A stretch of DNA of 64,000 bases from Polytrichum commune (GCA_950295325.1 OX485803.1:71749554-71813553); one strand, 5' to 3'. Positions 10,401 through 23,409 are shown, counted from the stretch's first letter. The notes: a model not told the origin generated them from the letters alone. A program made the numbers and translations.

Positions 10401-11510
10401 GTGCATGAGTTTTGTGATGAGTACCAAGTTGTGTTTGTAGAGGGTGTTCTTAGGATTTAAAAGTTGGTTTTGTGTGATCCATCTGGAGTACCCACCTTTT
10501 GCACCTTTAGTACTTCTCCCTTTTCACATTTACGTATTCTTTCTTTTATCACATGTTTGTTTTGAACGAAAATCTTTGACATGTGATCCTTTTTCTTTTA
10601 TTATTTTTTGGTTTATGCAAGAATAGTGGGGAATGACAATCACCGCACCACCACCACAATGTCTTCTAAGTTTTGTATATGGAAAGATATAGATATATGC
10701 ACCACTCATTCTAGCCGCCACTTTTAATGGTCAGCACAATTTTGTGCCTTGCAAAGTGAAAAAGGGCAATAATTTAATACGAATCCTGTAATTTGTAGCC
10801 ATGGCCTTCAAAAAAATACTCAACTTTCCCTCTACATATATAAAATCGAATAATTATTGGCTAAGTATAGAGCAGACTAATGACCACCACGTATATAACC
10901 ACAGCAGTCTGTAACTTTGAAAGTATGCAATTTGGTCACCAATTTCTTAAACTTGATGCAAAAAGTTGGTTTCAAGACCAAAAATTCCAACGACAACTAT
11001 GCGATGTCTTTGATCTGGACAAGCTTACTCTTGTCCTAACAACGCGAGAAGATCTCTCTCAGACACATCTTTAAAGCGGTGACTGGAATACTCCCCGAAG
11101 GACTTATATCGTATCGTTGAGGAAGAGTAGGTGCAAAACTCTTGGGTGAACTCATCAATGCACAGTTCATACTAGATTGAGAGTTAGGAGAAGCACTTGT
11201 ACCATCATTGATGAAATAGAAAAATCTCCAGTAATCAGATTTTTAGGACTTTGAGATCACTTGCCCACTGCATAATTGTGGTCCCAAATATTATAAGACA
11301 TTGCAAATTACACAGATTCAATTCCCTTCACACAAGAGTAAAATCACACCATTCTCTCTCGCACCATCAATCCACACGGGCTCCGTAAATCATCATCACT
11401 ATTTTCTTTTCGGACACACCACAAGAGATCAGCAGGTTCGTTTCTACTATTAGTCCAAGTAAGCAGTAGAAGTTTATAAACTCGTTGTGTGGCAGGTCTC
11501 CCTTCCATTA
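7400..11510. other. No recognisable gene; mixed-composition intergenic DNA
   Basis: 7.4-8.3 kb is C-rich and contains CCCTAAACCCTAAACCTA (about 8,290), a short telomere-type motif. 8.3-9.1 kb is AT-rich. 9.1-10.1 kb is C/G-richer, ending in a run of 13-14 G near 10,091. 10.1-11.5 kb is AT-rich again. No frame has family resemblance, and I see no paired terminal repeats. Confidence 0.4.
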
Positions 11511-11515
11511 ATCCT

Positions 11516-12678
11516 TCATGGCCACGCGGGGTGCTCCAGAGTGTACTTCTCAAGCGATTTCATGATCTCAAGGGCAACAAGCTTGACATCTTCCGGTGGG
11601 GGAGTGGCTGGATCTCTCGGCTCAAACTCAACCTGCCAGTTGATGATGGTGCCAGAGCCGCCTGGACCGGCAGTGAATTTGAATGTGTATACAAAAGTGC
11701 TAAATCGAGGATCGTCCACATTCTCATAGCAATACGTGCTGGTGGCTATGTCGTTCACTGTCACACGCTCTCTGACTTTCATTCCAGCGGCGCCGGGCAC
11801 CCCTGCAAGCGGCACATCATTATAGTCAATCTTGAAGGTTTTGTACGTACTTTAATCTATTCCCAAGTGGACACTATATATATATATATATATATATTTG
11901 TAGCACTCGTCTTGAGAATTCCATTTGGAGCAGCTGCCAAAACATGTATAATAAGTATGGATTTGGATCTGGTTTCGATCGTTTTAAATTCCGAGCATTT
12001 TACTAAGTCATAGATACCCCGAAATCAAACAAATTCTTCTTAGAAGTGGAAATTTCTCACTTAGAGGTTTGGATGGTGATTCCAGATTAAGAGATCCTAT
12101 TGCTTCTAATCAGTTCTAAGAACGACAACTGAAAGTATGAAACCTTTTTTAGTTCAGATCTCACAAATAATATCAATATAATGGAGTCCGCTCAATACCC
12201 CACTCTTTCCAACCACACATTTGCTCTTCTGTGTGACATAAAAAATCTTCAATTCAGTAGAAGCATTATTACAAGTAATTTAGAAACAAATCCTGTTCTA
12301 GAAAGTAGAGTTGATAGAGTTGCCACCCCGGGACATATGTAATTCCTCGACGAAGTTGATGATCTTATGATACTGGAGCAGAGCGGAAGCGAGGAAAATT
12401 CGGGTTAATGCCATACATTCTGTTGCGATCGATGGAGCATGGGAAGAGAGAAAAGTGCAGTGTTGCAATTAAGTGTTGACTCGATCGAGGTTATACATAC
12501 CAGGTCCAAGCGTAACAACACGAGTGCTTCCGACGTCTCCGACGCCTTCTAGCCGCTCAACGCTGCCGAAGAACTGTGGCAAAAGTTCGGAAAGCAATTG
12601 GTCACCGTGCAGGCAGATCTTCATGGCTCGCTCCACCGTCATGTGGCTCATTGTGTACTCCAATTTGATGATCCCCAT
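11516..12678 (-). CDS. Bet v 1 / PR-10-like protein (START-like fold), two exons
   Basis: Minus-strand gene. Exon 1 is 12,678-12,501, the intron 12,500-11,803 (GTATGT...TTGCAG, 698 bp) and exon 2 11,802-11,516, giving 154 residues against the usual 155-160. The phase-1 intron falls after codon 59, matching the classical PR-10 intron at codon 61-62. Family marks are the start MGIIKLEYTMSH (beta-1), the loop VGDVGST at the place of the P-loop-like GxGGxGT, the beta-strand series VRERVTVND, TFVYTFKFTA and IINWQVEFEP, and the long C-terminal helix ending near EKYTLEHP. The family binds hydrophobic ligands in a cavity in the cytosol; members include pathogenesis-related proteins and some enzymes. 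The ligand cannot be told from sequence. The intron carries a (TA)n run. No disabling mutation is seen. Confidence 0.85.
11875..11897. repeat. (TA)n microsatellite
   Basis: About 11 TA units inside the intron of the Bet v 1-like gene. Confidence 0.9.
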
Positions 12679-12699
12679 CTTTAAGCTCGACGACCGATG

Positions 12700-13605
12700 C
12701 CAACTCTCGTCACTGCTGCCAGTACCCCAACAAATGATGTCAAACTAAAACTGAACTGCAGATCCTGGAAATTCGGTCGATGAAGGTGGACCAGCTGATA
12801 CTACGTGACAGCTATAGTTCATCACATCATTAAGCTCATTAACATCAGATTCAAGCAACGAATTAAGGGTCCAACGCTCAACCGGTGTCTGACATTTTCT
12901 CTACTAATTAAAACTGATGAATTGACGTGAAAATACAGACATATATATACATATTTGTGATTAACTTTGTGGCCGAATTATACCATTTCGCACATCATCA
13001 TCCTTCACGGGCATCAACACTGAACTTTCTAAAGCAAAACTTGGGTTGACGACCACCCATGATCTACATGAAGCACAAAATGTTTTTGGGAAACTGAAGT
13101 ACTTTCAGATCATGATTCATGATCCAGTTAAAAAAGCGCATAAAAGTAATATCATCATGAGGTCACCACCACCAGATAACGCCGATCATGCATCAGATGA
13201 AGACCCAGAATCAACGGAAACGGCAAGTTATTACCTGTGCGGAGGAAAGGTTGAATCCGCTGGATATTAAGCTTGGCAAGCCTGGAGGATGATGTTGAGA
13301 ACAAATGTGTCGATCTGAATGGGCAGAGGGAGGTATTTGTAGTCGATTGGTGAGAGAATTTAGCCACGCATGTTGATGAGTTTCTCGAAGGTGCTGATGA
13401 ATGAAAACGTTGACGGAGGAAGGCTACGAGGTCGGCAGGCATTTGGAATTTTTTTATTCTATTTTCTAGAAACGCTGCAGGAATGCAGCCATGGCATCTT
13501 CCTACAGCTTAGGAGGCTAGAGCATGTTCCCGTACCGACATTTCCTCTCGACCAGGGTGTAAATTATGTGCAGCATGCTGTCAACAGTTTTGACACTGTG
13601 TAAAT
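12700..13605. other. Upstream region of the Bet v 1-like gene, no further gene
   Basis: On the minus strand this would hold the promoter of the PR-10-like gene. The nearest TATA-like run (ATATATATAC near 12,940) is some 260 bases before the ATG. A 95-codon minus frame at 13,155-13,442 is not recognisable. Confidence 0.35.
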
Positions 13606-13609
13606 AAAA

Positions 13610-13900
13610 TGAAACTGATTTTTAAAGTCCGGAAAGCCAAAAGGCTTATGGGAATAGGAATAGATCAAGTTGGTGACAAAGAGGCCAATTCCCCACAGTT
13701 ACAAAGAGTGGCCTCAAGCTAATATCAACTTGCTGATCCAATTGGAAGAAAGAGTGGAGACTGTCTAGTACTTACATTTTGAAATAGAGAAGGAAGCCTA
13801 TCTCTAATAGAGTTGTAGAAGGAACACTCCAACACAAATCATGTTTCGTTTTCAACTACATTGTAAGAGTAAGAGTGGTGCATAATTATTTATCTTTCGG
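13610..13900 (-). pseudogene. LINE (non-LTR retrotransposon) C-terminal remnant 1
   Basis: Read on the minus strand from 13,900, a stretch with stops resembles the extreme C-terminus of LINE ORF2: SYNVVENET, then LECSFYNSIRDRLPSLFQNV. This is the zinc-knuckle-like C-x2-C...H-x4-C region that follows the reverse transcriptase, with its first cysteine and histidine lost. It is clearly related to the longer remnant at 15.2-16.6 kb. Confidence 0.6.
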
Positions 13901-13902
13901 GA

Positions 13903-15220
13903 TTGGAAAAGGCGGGTCGGGCCAAGGGAAATGGGGACATGTCTATTTTTTATTTGGTACGAGGAGGCACATTTTCACTTTTAATTGATGATCTAGACCA
14001 CTATATTCAGTATCGGACACATATTGGTTTACCATCAGAGGTAGTAGACACCTTAAATCTACCTCACCACGGCTTGATTGGTTGGACGCCTTCTACAACC
14101 CATGTCGGGGCTCCTCCTTCTTCATGCTTGCCGATTTGGGAGATTTGTTTCCACACTTCGTTTTTGTTTCCAAAAAATTTTATCCTCTGGTGGCACGGCC
14201 ACTTAGGTGAAAGTGGCGAACTCTTGTCATTGACCCAATTCTGTAACCTGATTTTTGGCCCCAAAGCGGGTAAAGCCATCAGCTATTCGCACCCTATGTA
14301 AACACCAAGGACTTTCTGGTCAACCTTTGAAGTTACTAGGATAAAGGGAGTTTCACAAGGGTTTTCATGGATACTATCCGGACAACTCTAAAAGGTATTG
14401 TTATTCGATTGGTAGACCCAAGGCAACTGGTGTGCATGGAATTTTCAATGTACAAGACACACCTAGCGGTTGTGAAAATTTAGTTTCAGTGGGTGAGGGA
14501 TTCTTTGGCTTTCAGCTGCCCTTCACTAAATAGAAAGTGTGGGCCCAAGTTTTTTGCGCAACAAAACTCAATGCCTGTTTGTAAAGGAACAAGTTGCGTC
14601 TTTAAAGTCCCCTCAGGTTGTGTACAATCAATCCCAGATACGTGTGAAACGGTCCAATTTAAGTTCTAGTTTTTGGGATGTTCACGCGATGCCACTCATG
14701 TTTGGCTTTCTGCTGGTGTTAATGGAACACAACCCCGAGCCAGAGAACAAGGCAGTTGTACATGTTTCAAGTTTTACCTTGACAGGCATGAAATCGCAAG
14801 TCTGATATTACACTCTGCTCATTAAATTCAGTTCATGAGCATGTGCAGAGCAGCAAAATCAGTTGTAATGGCAGGATCTTAATGCCCGCGCTTGCTTTGG
14901 GATGTTCACATTGCATTTACACTGGCGAGCTCAAGAAACATGGTGATGTAGTAGTAATTAATTACACTGGTTTCTAATGTTGGGCAGCTCTGAGTGTGAA
15001 CACCGTGAGAGGGGAGTCCTGGTTTGGGGGCAAGCTTCCATATGTGCTTATCTCATCATTCCTAAATCAAAGTCAACTTACTAACAAACTGGCACTTGCT
15101 ATATTATATATAGGAGCCTAAAATTAGCTGAAGAACAATTCCTGCAACCCACATTCTGTTATCATCACATGATACTCAGAAGAATCTAAGTGCAAGTGGG
15201 AATGTACGAACCGGGATATC
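13903..15220. other. Unassigned; one 132-codon frame
   Basis: A plus-strand frame at 13,903-14,301 (132 codons) and one at 14,539-14,805 (88 codons) have no family resemblance that I can see. The DNA between the two LINE remnants may itself be old repeat. Confidence 0.3.
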
Positions 15221-15226
15221 CGTACA

Positions 15227-16650
15227 CTACTTACAGATGGGCTGGATGAGTTTGAGAAATAACTGGTTCAGGTTCAAGACTTTAGTGGACAAATGAAATG
15301 AAGTAGGTTTTAAAGTCTGGGAAGTCCAATTGAAAGAAAGACTGGAGCCTCTTTGGAACTGCATTCTCAAATAGTGATGGATAGTTATTTTTAATGTGTC
15401 ATATACGGGACATTCCAACATAAAATGTGTCTCATTTTCAGCTACATTATAAGAGCAAAAGTGGTATAGTTTAGTATCTCTAGAGATAGGGTTAGTCATT
15501 CATTTTCATTACAGTCCAAGGTTTGAGGTGCGATAGGCAGCAATGATCTTGCATTATGGTGGAGTCCATGGTTGCTTCAAGTGCAGCTCACATTTATATT
15601 TTAGAAAATCCTTGAGGTGGAGGTAATCTACTTTCTTCCCCTCATTGATGGAAAGAGTTGCACTCTTTAGCAAGAAAAACCTTCTTGATATCATCATATG
15701 TTATTTTGATGTGATTGGGTTGTCATGGGTTTCCACATGAGATCCCCATGATGTCTTCCACATGATTGTCGATTTGTGACAGATATTAAATCCTTGTTTG
15801 CCCAAGTGTTGGGAAAGTGAGGCTTCTTTTTTGACTACCAAGAGGGATGTTGGTGGACAAGCCGTTGTTGAAAGCCCATCGTGAGCTTGAGAGCATATAA
15901 TTCTATGGGAAGTACTCCAAATTTGGCTAGCAAAATATAATATGTAGTTGAAGAACGCACTTTGACGTGAGACATCATATGCATCGTCATGCCCTTCTCG
16001 AAATGTGAAATATGGGCCCATATGAAAGATTTAGCATTCCCAAAGCTTGTCACATGTCAAAAGACTTCTTCAACCAAACAAGAATAGAGACCTACAAATA
16101 CTTCTTGTTCAATTAAAGTACGTAAGTAAGGATGTGGTCCAAAGTGAATCTACCTTCCCTGAAACTTGTTCATCCTCTCACCTTGACCCCTTTCAATTCC
16201 GTCCATTGACTACTTTTTTTCCTTTCTAAAATAGAGCCATAAGCTTGCCAAAGATTGTTCCTAGGATTATAATGGTCTTATAGTTTGCCATGACCCATCT
16301 TTCATTAGATTTGAAGGTTATTTGAATGATGTTGATAGTCCATGAAGCCACCAAATTAAATAGCTTTGTGATTGGTTCATATGAATCATTTGCAATTCAT
16401 TTTAGAAACTCAAGTTTTAACCCATGGATATCACCGGCCTTGTGGTTTGCTAATCCTTTCATATGGGCCCATATTTCCCTTTTTGTATAAACATCAACAA
16501 GTTGAATATTTAGAAAAAAATAATCATTGATAGTTTGTCCCGAGGTGTATAGTTTTGTGCAATAATCATCGATAACTTTAGAGGAAACTACAAAATATAT
16601 CTTAAATTCATACATGAAAATTAGAATATGTCAACGTGTTATTAGCTGGA
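15227..16650 (-). pseudogene. LINE reverse-transcriptase remnant 2
   Basis: Minus strand, broken by stops and frameshifts. In order it shows IWAHMKGLANHKAGDIHGLK (equivalent of the KAPGxDGI start of the reverse transcriptase), NYKTIIILGTIFGKLM (equivalent of NYRTIS...FGKL), then from 16,053 FGVLPIELYALKLTMGFQQR and LGKQGFNICHKSTIMWKTSW, then CKIIAAYRTSN. It ends at 15,499-15,227 with LYHFCSYNVAENETHFMLEC, the zinc-knuckle-like C-x2-C-x8-H-x4-C terminus. The YxDD catalytic core is not visible, so it is a dead, internally deleted copy. Confidence 0.7.
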
Positions 16651-16861
16651 CTTGGATAGACTTGGATCTCAACCAATTTGGACACCTGTGGGCATCTTGC
16701 TTCAAAATCTGTATCTATCTCTTATAACTTAATAGAGGAAAGCTGGGTATTGGTGCTAAGGGCCTTGATATTTCCTAGAACACTCCTACCCTTTCTCATG
16801 AGGATAAGCTTAATGTTCCTTCCATATCTAGCTTGGTACACCTTTGGCAACTTACATCTAA

Positions 16862-17439
16862 TGGCCGCTTCACACTATGGCCGTCCAAGTTGAGAGGCCG
16901 TGGGATTGAATGGCCAAACTTTGTTGTGATTCCAAAGGAATATGCTAAAAATAGTCAATAAAACATAGGAATTGGAACCTTCGGCCGGGCACAGTTTCAA
17001 GCCTCCAAAGGCCAAGCGCAAAGTCCAAACCTTTGGCCATGAACTCCCACAGCCTCTCGACTTGGACGGCCATAGTGTGAAGCCCCCATAGACCAAGCTC
17101 AAAGTCCAAAGGAAGAAGGAGCATCCCACAAAATTCCATGTCCAAAACAACCCCTCCAATCTAACAGCCAAGATCTTGTCAACGTTTGATTGTTTTATGA
17201 AAAAAAATCAATGGCCTCTCAACCATAGTTTGGGTTTTCATTCCCGTCCAATCCAACCTTCCTTTGAGAGTCCGTCGCCTCAGTCAAAAAGTGTTGCCAT
17301 GTAGGCATTTTAAATTGCGACGGCCTTTGAACTTTGGCCTCTACTGTGAAAGGTCAAGAGGCCGAATTCTTGATTTCTTGCACCCTGATTGGTGGAAATC
17401 AACAGCCTCTTGACCTTCGACCATAGTGTGAAGCGGCCC
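16862..17439. mobile_element. Harbinger-like MITE 1 (578 bp)
   Basis: The left end TGGCCGCTTCACACTATGG mirrors the right end CCATAGTGTGAAGCGGCCC, and the element is flanked by TAA on both sides (16,859-16,861 and 17,440-17,442). A 3-bp TWA target duplication and GG(G)CC-type termini are marks of PIF/Harbinger-derived MITEs. The interior repeats words of the ends (GGCCTC...GACC), and there is no coding sequence. Confidence 0.75.
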
Positions 17440-17442
17440 TAA

Positions 17443-17875
17443 GTAGTGTAGACCATCATCATGAAGATTAAGATTTCTTCCCCTGTCAAGCAGACCCGTC
17501 TCATTGTCATCAATGTTCACAAGTTTCTTCTCCACATCTCATACCAACGTGAGTTTGATCATCTCAAGAATGAATCCCACGTTTAATCCTCGACAATCTC
17601 ATCTCTAATCCCTCACACCGAGAGGTAGAAAGGGTCCAATATTGTTAAGTTACAAACTTCTGCAGTTTTTTTTGCATTTTTGCATTTTTGTATTTTTGGA
17701 TGGACAACATTGGACAATAAATTTTTAACAACTTTGTTGAATACAAACTTGTCCAATATTGTTAGGTATGAACTTTTGAGGAAAGAGGAATACTTGGCGA
17801 GTCATTTGAGTTGTTGGTGTTTGTGAATGTATTGTTGGGAAATGTCATATGAGGAATGGGAGGGGTGCCCGATGA
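17443..17875. other. Short intervening stretch without genes
   Basis: AT-rich, with a local repeat of TTGCATTTTTG and GTCCAATATTGTTA words around 17,630-17,770. No gene. Confidence 0.4.
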
Positions 17876-17878
17876 TTA

Positions 17879-18377
17879 GGGCCACTTCACACACGAGACT
17901 GAGAGCCCGTGACCATTACACTTCAAGCACTCTCATTGGTCCAAAAGGCGGAGCCGGTCCAAGTTCACTTCACACTATACTTGAGGGACCAACGGAGTAT
18001 GTGCATGCAAGATGGATGTAAAGTCTACATGAATTCTTACATGGCATCGAATGGATCAGGTTTTATGGTCACTTGGACTATTTTCAAAAACCACCTCTTG
18101 GAGGCATGCCTAACACAAGACCAGGAGACCATGGCACTATGAATCCTCACAACTTTTGGTTTATTCTATTTGATCATGCGTGAGAACCCACACGAGTAGA
18201 AATTCATTGAAATAGCATTTGGTTGAGGGCCCGGTTACATGTGGCTTCACACTGCACTCGACGATCCGTGACCATACTGCATGATTTTGGAGGTGTGTTG
18301 GGACGGCCTTTGGACACTTTCTTTTAGGCTCTCACAATTTCATGGTCACAGCTCTTGGCTCGTGTGTGAAGTGACCC
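17879..18377. mobile_element. Harbinger-like MITE 2 (499 bp)
   Basis: The left end GGGCCACTTCACACACGAG matches the inverted right end CTCGTGTGTGAAGTGACCC. The flanks are TTA at 17,876-17,878 and 18,378-18,380. The sequence is a reverse-complement relative of the element at 54,908-55,440 along most of its length, including internal stretches around the GGAGCC and TTGGAGGCATGCCTA words. Non-coding. Confidence 0.8.
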
Positions 18378-18380
18378 TTA

Positions 18381-19567
18381 GTAGTATGTTTGTGCAAGTT
18401 TTCAAAGACATTGACATGGTTGGGATGGACATGAGCAATATTTGGTAATATCTATTCTAGTCCTATGTGGATTGAGAGGGGTGAGTATGGATTCCATGTC
18501 ACATCATGTTTTATGAAGGCAACGTGACGTTAGAAGTTAACGGTATTAGTTTGATTGCATTTATAATAGACATGTTGGGTGTTAACATTTTATTTTGGAG
18601 GTGCTACCATATTATATTCAATTAATTTTGTTAAAAAAATAGCATTTAATTTGGTGATAATGATGGTGGATGAAGAGAACACATTATCGGAACCTTCACA
18701 TGGCGGGGATTTGTAATTGGGAACAACTCCAAGAAGGTCTCCGTTGTCAACTTTAGGAGACAACTAGGAAAAGATGACCAAATACACCAAGGGGTAGACC
18801 ATAGCCCATCAATTTGGAGGTGGCACAGGATCCCAACATTCTTGTTAATCTTGGTTGATAGAATGAGAACGAATGTGAACGTATAACACTACCCAAAGGT
18901 TTGTGGAGTGGACACAAATGATGACTCAAGATGTTCATTCTAAACTTGAATGTCGATGAAATGCCCAAACAAAACAAGGTGAGCAGGAAGATTTTTGGAG
19001 ACTGGGACAAGAAGGTTTGGAATTTTATGAAGAATGCACCAAAGGATTTTAAGTCATGGGCACTTATTCATGTAGTTGTGCCAAATGGTGAATGTTGAGA
19101 TTATAATGAGCGTACACATAGATTAGTTTACCATCCCACATAGCAATGTCTAGAAGTTTGTGTTTGTTCCAAAGCGCAGGACTTTCGGCAATGATGGTTA
19201 TGTGATCTATAGATGCTCAAAATTTACATAAGTTAATTACTAACAACTCTATTTTTATGAATAAAATGTCTTTAATGTAATATTTATTTATTTTTCTTAT
19301 GAATTGGATACTCATCTAATTCATTATGAGTGCTCACTTAATCAATGTTCAAGAACTAAAATTTATATTTTCTTTTCAAAAATATACAATCCGGGTGCAA
19401 GCAATGCTTGGGTATACTAAAGCCATAATGTTTTTGGTCAAACACCTAAAAGTAATAGCAATGAGTTGTTTAAAGTGGTTTTTTTATGCTGACCTCTATT
19501 ATTATGTCAAATACTCTAATATGGAATATCAAGATGAGATCTTCAAAACTTATCATTAAAAATGATG
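18381..19567. other. No recognisable gene
   Basis: AT-rich with short frames only. The stretch 18,690-19,080 looks like a decayed coding relic (no family named). Nothing else is supportable. Confidence 0.4.
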
Positions 19568-19575
19568 CTCAAGAG

Positions 19576-20264
19576 CAGGGTTGTCTATCCCGACGTCATG
19601 ACGGTGTCGTGCCGTCATGACGTGTCGTGTCGTGACGGACCCCTCCGTCACGACACAATAGGGTCCACGTAGGGTCAACCTAGGGGACAGCAAGTAGGGT
19701 GGGTAAAATACTTACCTTCTTGCCAAGGTGGCGTCCTATGTGGCAGAAAAGGCCGACGTGGACGTGGATATGCCTAGCGCCAGGTAAACCATTTTGCCAT
19801 TCTGTTATCATTCTGTTAAAATCAAAGTAGTAAAATATGACTAAGGAGTGTGTGGGGCGAAGGACGAGGGTGGGGCGGACGGGGGGGGGGGGGGGGGGGG
19901 GCGGGCGGACAGGAAGGGAAAAAAAAAGAAAAAAAAAGGGGGGGGGGGGACGGACGGGGAGGGAGGGGAGGGGGGGTGGGAACGGGGCGGGAACGAGGCG
20001 GGAACGGGGGCGGACGGGGGTGGACGGGGGGGGGCGGATGGGGGCTAGTAATTTTTTCCCCACTTTACCTCTACTTTGCTGACATGTCATCACACGTGGA
20101 CATCTTACATCCTACGTGTCCGAAATGGGATAATGTAATTACACACAAAATTCGGTAAAATTCAAGTCCATCAGGATAAAGATAGCATCCGGCATAATGT
20201 CGTGACGCATACGTGTCGTGCCGTGCCGAGATTAGCCTCCGTCACGACACAATAGACAACCCTG
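19576..20264. mobile_element. hAT-like non-autonomous element with G-rich core (689 bp)
   Basis: The termini CAGGGTTGTCTAT and ATAGACAACCCTG are perfect inverted repeats, flanked by an exact 8-bp duplication CTCAAGAG (19,568-19,575 and 20,265-20,272). An 8-bp TSD with CAGGG-type ends marks the hAT superfamily. Subterminal DNA is full of TCATGACG/GTCGTG words, possible transposase-binding repeats. The core (about 19,855-20,045) is a one-sided purine tract with G runs of 8-20 bases. The frames through it are composition artefacts. Confidence 0.85.
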
Positions 20265-20272
20265 CTCAAGAG

Positions 20273-21638
20273 AAAATGACTAAATCTAGTTCTGGACTTG
20301 AAGTTCATGATCTTAAAGTTATATTTTTTTCAATTTCCTTGAATCCATTATAGACTTGAGGGCATCAATACAAAATTCTATTGAAAAACATCAATTTAAT
20401 ATAATCTTATCATTTTTAAACAAATGCTTGTTCAATATCACCTACTTGCACACCACTTGCCCGGGGGGTGGACTCTTCATTGGAAACCTAAATGACGTGC
20501 GTGGGTCGCTATGAAATTGACCCTTTATATACGAGAAGTTTATACAGAAAAAAAAAAAGTTGTATACATACTAACGGCATGCTAGAAAACGAGCTCATGT
20601 ATTTATACTAAGCTTTTCAATGTAATGTAATAAATGCCTCCACCACATATACAAAATATAAATCTTGAATTAAATAATCATGTTTACATATAAAATCCAC
20701 TTTCACCTTTCCATAAGAAAGTCATTGAACATTTTTTCCATCCATGATAGCATGCAACTCAACAATAGAGCCAAAGAAAGGAGAAAGCGAAATGCGAGAC
20801 AAAGCAAGGGTTGCATGAACAAGACATGACTACGAGAGCGACGTCAAGAGCTGTGGGAAAAGATAGGGATGTGGGAGTGATGCCATGGTTGTGAGAGAAG
20901 ACATGGTTGTGGGAACGAAGCCACGGCCGTTGGGAACGGTTGCAAGCTCCCGAGAACGCGAGCAAGCCATTGGGAACTTAGGGAATTTAGATAGACTTAA
21001 AAACATAAGTGTGAACACTACTTAACTTGGAAAGTCCTTTGATGAAGTTGAATAGATGAAGGGACATGCCCAAAGGATGACCATCCTTTGAATGAACATA
21101 GCTATCTCAACTCCTTTTGAATGAATGTGGCGGATAGGATTTCATCAGATGCAATGGAAGACCACGACACATCTAGGCATATCGATGGAATGGGCCATAT
21201 GTCTCTCGCATGTACATATCAATTAAACACGTGATTATTACTAAAAATAGGTATACATTGACAAATTCAATATATAAGAATATACCATGCTACAAATAGA
21301 CACTCTTTTGAATATTTTTTTGGAAGACCCTCTTGGAGGCTGTGTTGAGAAACCTTTGGCAGCCAAAGGACTTATGAAACAAAGCAAACTTGGAACTCCA
21401 AGTCTTAGTGTTTAGAGCAAACAAAACACTTGAAATTCAAATGTAGAAGATAGTCTCAAAACAACCGAAAGGTTGATCAAAGTAGAAGATGGTAAAAACA
21501 ACTGAAAGGTCAAATAAATTAGAAGTTGGTAAATTTGACCAAAAAGTCAAACAAATTAGTGGATAGTAAAACTGACTAAGGGGTCAAACTAAATTAGAAA
21601 ATATTAAAAAAAACCGGAAGGTTATTGAAACTGAGAAG
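20273..21638. other. No recognisable gene
   Basis: AT-rich spacer. The 20,860-20,960 stretch is made of loosely repeated GGTTGTGGGAACG-type words. No coding evidence. Confidence 0.4.
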
Positions 21639-21639
21639 A

Positions 21640-21930
21640 CTTAGAAAAATACTTAGACTTACAAATATCACAAAAATACTTGAATCACAAAATTATGTGA
21701 AACTTAGAGATATCACCAAAAGTACTTGAATCACAAGATTATGTGAAATTAAGAAAAGTACTTAGTCTTAGAGATATCACAAAAATACTTAAATCACAAA
21801 ATTATGTGAAACTTAGAGATATCACCAAAAGTACTTGAATCTCAAGGTTATGTGAAACTTAGAAAAGTACTTAGACTTAGAGATATCACAAAATACTTGA
21901 ATCACAACATTGTGTGAACTTAGAGATAGA
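21640..21930. repeat. Tandem repeat with AACTTAGAGATATCAC-type units
   Basis: Alternating words ACTTAGAGATATCAC, AAAAGTACTTGAATCAC and AAATTATGTGAAACTTAG recur about four to five times with small changes, giving a higher-order period near 60 or 120 bases. Confidence 0.75.
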
Positions 21931-23085
21931 AAGTAATCAAAACTTAGAAAGTTGCCGGAAACAACAAAAGAAAAGAATATTTGAAATTCGGAAGTGATAA
22001 GTTAGTTGATATACCTACCAAATGATTTTTTTTTAATTGAGCATCAGATTTGAGACTTTGAATTATGCTTGGAATGATGTGTGGAGTCTAATCGGTAGGT
22101 GATGTGAAGCCATCATGAGAAAAGAGATTCTAAAGTGGAAGGAGGATCGTGAAGATGCCATCATCACCTCTTAAAGTAGGCCAAATCACCTCTTAAACTA
22201 GGATATCCACATCATAAAGAACATCATACCAATCAAGATAGAGGTGTATCACATTAGGGAGGGAATATACTTGAGTTATGATTACGTGCTTGCATGAAGA
22301 TCTTGAAACTTTGACTAAGCACATTTGGAATTGGATTGAATGAATGTTGATATAAGCCATACAAGCCATGAAGTGAATAAGAGTATTTACACATGATATT
22401 AGGCATTGGAAGCAATGTTGGAAATATGAACTTATTCTACTCCAAGACTATTAACCTTGACATTAGAATCTTAGGGGAACATAAACTTGTAAGACTTGAG
22501 AGCACCTACTCCATGGAGATTCCTAAGAGATTGAAAAAGGAACATTTTGAAACTAATAAGATATGTGTGTATTGAAATTACAAAGGGATAAGAAATAAGA
22601 GATTGCCCTTGATGGATGCATCTAAATAACCTTTGAACTGGGGGAGCTCAAAGTATACCTAGAAGGGAATAATCCTCCTTACACCTAGGGATAAGGATTT
22701 CATTGACTCGCTTCATAAGACAAGATATTACATATAAACAACTTGGATTAAAATTTTAGGTTTTCCATAAAATTATCTAATTTACACAAGGCGTGATATT
22801 CATGCAACCGGTCAAGTAGTGGGTTACACCGTTTAAGGTTGAGAGATCCTTTGACCAGAAGGCGACTTCGACATCAATAATTGCATTAAACAACAAAGAC
22901 AATAGTACAACATTCTAGCCACAATCCAAAGAGCAAAATTCAAGGGAGCTCATGCGTGGTTCAAGAGCCTTCAATTTGTAGAACCTAAAACCCAAATGCA
23001 AACCCCAACAAGAATGGACAAGGCAATCATTAAGGACCGAGGGAAGCTAAGATATGAGCGATGAGCGGTGAGCATTGGCGGTTAG
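21931..23085. other. No recognisable gene
   Basis: AT-rich sequence with only short frames. A 60-codon frame at 22,393-22,575 has no recognisable features. Confidence 0.35.
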
Positions 23086-23087
23086 CG

Positions 23088-23157
23088 GTAACACATGAGC
23101 AGTGAGCAATAACACATGAGCAGTGAGCAATAACACATGAGCAGTGAGCGGTAACAT
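23088..23157. repeat. 21-bp minisatellite
   Basis: TAACACATGAGCAGTGAGC with two more bases repeats about three times, with decaying flanking copies of the GAGCGGTGAGC type. Confidence 0.8.
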
Positions 23158-23409
23158 GTGAACGATGATGCCATATTTAGCAATCATGCACGATTTTAGG
23201 GTCCATACTCTAAATTTGGTAATATTTTTATTGCAATTTTCAATTGTGAAGTACTAATAGTTTGAATGAACAACAATGAAGGAGGCCTATTACCATGAAT
23301 ACTTTAGAAAACTATCAGTCCATTGTTGATTCTTATTATAACTTTTCATACCAATACATGTCACTTATTGATATTTTCAAGTATGCGGTTGAACACAACA
23401 CTTTGAACA

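Noticed and set aside
11489-12013. Plus-strand frame of 174 codons
   Set aside because: Shadow of the minus-strand Bet v 1 exon 2 and its TA-rich intron.
19680-20158. Gly/Arg-rich and Pro-rich frames of 66-137 codons
   Set aside because: They are products of the G-rich core of the hAT-like element; composition explains them.
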